Assembly: GCA_036620675.1 (NCBI GenBank)
Contig: JAZHEE010000004.1
Length of the DNA stretch: 64,000 nt
Source: Jejubacter sp036620675
GTDB taxonomy: Bacteria; Pseudomonadota; Gammaproteobacteria; Enterobacterales; Enterobacteriaceae
Strand: one strand, 5' to 3'
Shown here in pieces: positions 63,730-64,000 of the stretch. The notes beneath the pieces are model-generated. The model worked only from the letters and a program-made list of their open reading frames with translations, had not been told where the DNA came from and did not search any database. The stretch's first letter is position 1; each line of letters starts with the position of its first letter. The position numbers were made by a program, and so were the translations under genes.

Positions 63730-64000
63730 ATGGCTAATATTCGGGATGTCGCGCGTCTTGCCGGGGTATCGATCAGCAGCGTCTCCAATGTGTTAAATGG
63801 GCGCGTTGATCAGATGCGCAAGGAGACCCGGATCCGTATTGAGCAGGTGATGCGCGAGCTGAATTATCAACCTAATCGCGCCGCCCAGCAGCTTAAAACC
63901 GGGCAGACCCGGATGATTGGGCTGTTGGTTCCCTCGATTGTGAATCCCAGCTTTTCGGCGCTGGCGCGCGAGGTGGATCTGGCCGCCAGAGTGCATGATT
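63730..64000 (+). CDS. LacI-family transcriptional regulator (start only)
   Basis: The first 90 codons run off the window. The protein starts MANIRDVARLAGVSISSVSNVLNGR, a LacI-type helix-turn-helix, followed by the hinge region (ELNYQPNRAAQQLKTGQT) and the first strand of a sugar-binding domain (RMIGLLVPSIVNPSFSALAREVD). A ribosome site (GGGGGAAG) is ahead of ATG 63730. The ligand and targets cannot be told from this part; such genes usually control a neighbouring sugar operon. Confidence 0.93.
   Translation, partial: MANIRDVARLAGVSISSVSNVLNGRVDQMRKETRIRIEQVMRELNYQPNRAAQQLKTGQTRMIGLLVPSIVNPSFSALAREVDLAARVHD

Overview
This window is a chromosomal segment of a member of the Enterobacteriaceae that is not E. 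coli itself. Protein sequences, lengths and gene order match the E. coli K-12 region from rrnD through fis, acc, mre, aae, argR-mdh, deg, rplM-rpsI, nan, glt and arcB to mtgA-yrbL almost gene for gene. The differences are local: a foreign island between rrnD and fis, an alpha carbonic anhydrase, a GabD-like dehydrogenase, msrPQ next to aroQ, and a nan cluster without nanE, nanK or yhcH.

Layout. 1-770 is the tail of an rRNA operon: 23S 3' end, 5S, a degenerate piece of 5S, tRNA-Thr(GGT), a second 5S and a strong terminator. 901-7190 is a decayed satellite element. It holds an IS3-type end fused to a primase-helicase that has lost its N-terminus, an iteron-rich probable origin, ssb, and an HK97-type capsid, protease and portal set. 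The portal is fused by deletion to the last part of a large terminase. No integrase is present. This is the gene content of P4-like or capsid-forming phage-inducible chromosomal islands, here clearly defective.

7257-17672 (minus strand): fis-dusB, alpha carbonic anhydrase, prmA, panF-yhdT, accC-accB-aroQ (fatty acid and shikimate enzymes), msrQ-msrP (periplasmic methionine sulfoxide repair) and acuI. 17895-30244 (plus): csrD, mreBCD (cell shape), maf-type yhdE, rng, yhdP, tldD. 30278-34515: aaeR divergent from aaeXAB (aromatic acid efflux). Then a GabD-like dehydrogenase, yhcO, yhcN, argR, mdh, degS, degQ, zapG, zapE, rplM-rpsI and sspA-sspB.

46163-50966: nanR, a triple GGTATA operator, nanA, nanT and a secreted arylsulfotransferase-like gene. 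51000-56885: gltD-gltB, with a CRP-like site in the long upstream region. 57568-62524: yhcC, arcB, the sRNA ArcZ antisense to the end of arcB, elbB and mtgA. The window ends with yrbL on the minus strand and the start of a LacI-family regulator.

Most of the region is ordinary core genome. The parts worth a second look are the satellite remnant and its origin, the hairpin that covers the msrP ribosome binding site, a palindromic element between yhcO and yhcN, the reduced nan operon and the divergent 5' half of ArcZ. All identifications come from reading the sequence and recalled family knowledge; no database search was run.
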